DNA of 64,000 bases from Phocaeicola salanitronis DSM 18170 (GTDB lineage Bacteria > Bacteroidota > Bacteroidia > Bacteroidales > Bacteroidaceae), in the NCBI RefSeq assembly GCF_000190575.1, contig NC_015164.1, positions 1,798,001 to 1,862,000 of the forward strand, written 5' to 3'. Shown here in pieces: positions 63,097-64,000 of the stretch (its first letter is position 1; each line of letters begins with the position of its first letter). A model generated the notes under the pieces. It made no database searches. It saw nothing but the letters and a program-made list of their open reading frames with translations, and was not told the origin of the DNA. The translations under genes and the position numbers were made by a program.

Positions 63097-63966
63097 TTAT
63101 TTCATTTCAAACGAATTTTGACCTATCATATTTCCGTCGGCAAAGATATAGACATTGTATGTACCCGAAGGCAAAAACTCTTCCACATCCCAATAAACCG
63201 TGACGCTTTGTTCCTCGCCGGTATATTCGATGTATTTCTTGATGGAATAAGTGATTTCCCTGTCCTCGTATGCAAATGTCGTATTGCCTTTCGATAAGAT
63301 GGAATTATCTGGCTTGGCGATACGGACATACACCGTCTTGTTGCCTGTTTCTGCCGTAATGTTCTTAGCGATTGTAAATGTAATGGCAATCTTCTTCACA
63401 TCCTTCACCCGACGCGCCTTCCTGCCCCGTTTGTTCATCGGCAATGCCGAAATGTTTGTAGCATCCAATTGGGCAGCAAGCGAGACTTTCTCATTCAAGC
63501 TCTTCTTTTCTTGCGAAAGAGTATTGATTTGAGCCGTAGCAGCGCTGTATTTGCTCTTTACTTCCTGATTTTCCTCCCTTAACGCCGCATTCAGACGGTT
63601 CAACGAATCAATCTGAATCACATAACTCCGCAATACGGCACGAACGGTTTTCAGTTCTTTCTTCAAACGGATTATCTCTGCCGCATTTGTAGTCTTCACC
63701 TGACGCAATTCTTCCAATAAACGTTGCGTCTTTAATTTTTCGCTTTCCAGCTTCTCACGTAAAGAGTCATTATTGATTTGCACTTGAAGTTCATCATATT
63801 GGGCGGCAAATGTGCTGTACTCATTTTCCATTTCCTCTTTTTCCACAGCAAACACTTCTGCCATTTCCTTATTCTTCCGGAATTCGTTGATAGCAAGAAA
63901 TGAAACACCAGCTATAAGCACAATCAATACGATGAGAATGACGATAAATTTCTTATTCTTTTCCAT
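63097..63966 (-). CDS. Membrane-anchored coiled-coil protein of unknown function
   Basis: About 289 residues starting MEKNKKFIVILIVLIVLIAG, one N-terminal membrane helix. Residues about 30-170 form a long coiled coil (KLESEKLKTQRLLEELRQVK, RLNAALREENQEVKSKYSA); a short basic link (MNKRGRKARRVKD) leads to a beta-rich C-terminal domain of about 115 residues (KIAITFTIAKNITAETGNKT, SVTVYWDVEEFLPSGTYNVY). The -7 box at 63986-63993 excludes a TTG start at 63996. It is the first gene of an operon with the S41 protease. I do not recognise the family; a scaffold or protease adaptor is possible. Confidence 0.85.
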   Translation of the reverse strand: MEKNKKFIVILIVLIVLIAGVSFLAINEFRKNKEMAEVFAVEKEEMENEYSTFAAQYDELQVQINNDSLREKLESEKLKTQRLLEELRQVKTTNAAEIIRLKKELKTVRAVLRSYVIQIDSLNRLNAALREENQEVKSKYSAATAQINTLSQEKKSLNEKVSLAAQLDATNISALPMNKRGRKARRVKDVKKIAITFTIAKNITAETGNKTVYVRIAKPDNSILSKGNTTFAYEDREITYSIKKYIEYTGEEQSVTVYWDVEEFLPSGTYNVYIFADGNMIGQNSFEMK

Positions 63967-63985
63967 GGATTTATGAGTTTGGGGG

Positions 63986-63993
63986 CAAAAATA
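63986..63993 (-). promoter_or_regulatory. -7 box of the coiled-coil/S41 operon
   Basis: TATTTTTG on the minus strand matches TAnnTTTG, 20 bases upstream of the ATG at 63966; the -33 element lies outside the window. Confidence 0.5.
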
Positions 63994-64000
63994 CAAATTT

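Noticed and set aside
63967..63996. TTG start for the coiled-coil gene
   Set aside because: It overlaps an exact -7 box; the ATG at 63966 directly precedes a normal membrane anchor.

Overview
The window looks like a chromosomal segment of a gut Bacteroidales (Bacteroides/Phocaeicola type). The evidence is two SusC/SusD pairs with glycan-degrading operons, a FecR/ECF-sigma pair, a giant hybrid two-component regulator, FimB/Mfa2-like and DUF4491/DUF3109 genes, and Bacteroidetes promoters (-7 TAnnTTTG, -33 TTTG) with no clear Shine-Dalgarno sequences. No rRNA, tRNA or CRISPR array was found.

Layout. (1) 1-14.4 kb is an accessory and scar region, all or partly acquired: a restriction-modification cassette (partial left-edge gene, C5-cytosine methyltransferase, Xre controller with a palindromic operator), a small membrane gene, two near-identical 5'-truncated AlbA/ATP-binding-type pseudogenes in direct orientation about 10.8 kb apart, a metallophosphoesterase translationally coupled to a SusD stump, an IS66 element (4988-8316) carrying a nested IS110, a RhuM scrap, and a 1.6-kilo-residue exonuclease-RecQ-UvrD fusion helicase. 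(2) 14.4-28.8 kb is a polysaccharide utilization locus (PUL 1) under ECF-sigma/FecR control: sigma factor, anti-sigma, SusC with an STN domain, SusD, beta-helix protein, esterase, GH31, and a GH2-like gene cut off by a repeat. The SusC barrel and SusD are much more AT-rich than the genes around them. (3) 28.9-38.0 kb is mostly housekeeping: DUF6483-like gene, Lrp/AsnC regulator, DUF4491, phosphate butyryltransferase/butyrate kinase, a fused class-I amidotransferase/M19 dipeptidase, a fimbrillin-like lipoprotein, DUF3109 and gpmI. (4) 38.1-60.2 kb is PUL 2: GH105-DUF2264 fusion, BNR_4 lyase-like protein, GH127, GH43 (subfamily 24-like), DUF2264 alone, GH16-DUF2264 fusion, SusD and SusC, with a hybrid two-component system as likely regulator and an AAA-ATPase/PD-(D/E)XK gene placed between them. 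The enzyme set fits type II arabinogalactan (arabinogalactan-protein) side chains and beta-1,3-galactan backbone; ulvan-like uronic polysaccharides are the main alternative. (5) 60.3-64 kb holds murF, an S41 protease lipoprotein and a coiled-coil membrane protein.

The most unusual signals are the DUF2264 module reused three times in one operon with three different N-terminal partners; a roughly 105-bp palindromic repeat present three times, each time beside an accessory ATPase-type gene; the exonuclease-RecQ-UvrD fusion; and the base-composition break inside susC. Several other palindromic repeat families fill the gaps between genes. Identifications rest on reading motifs by eye; no database search was run.
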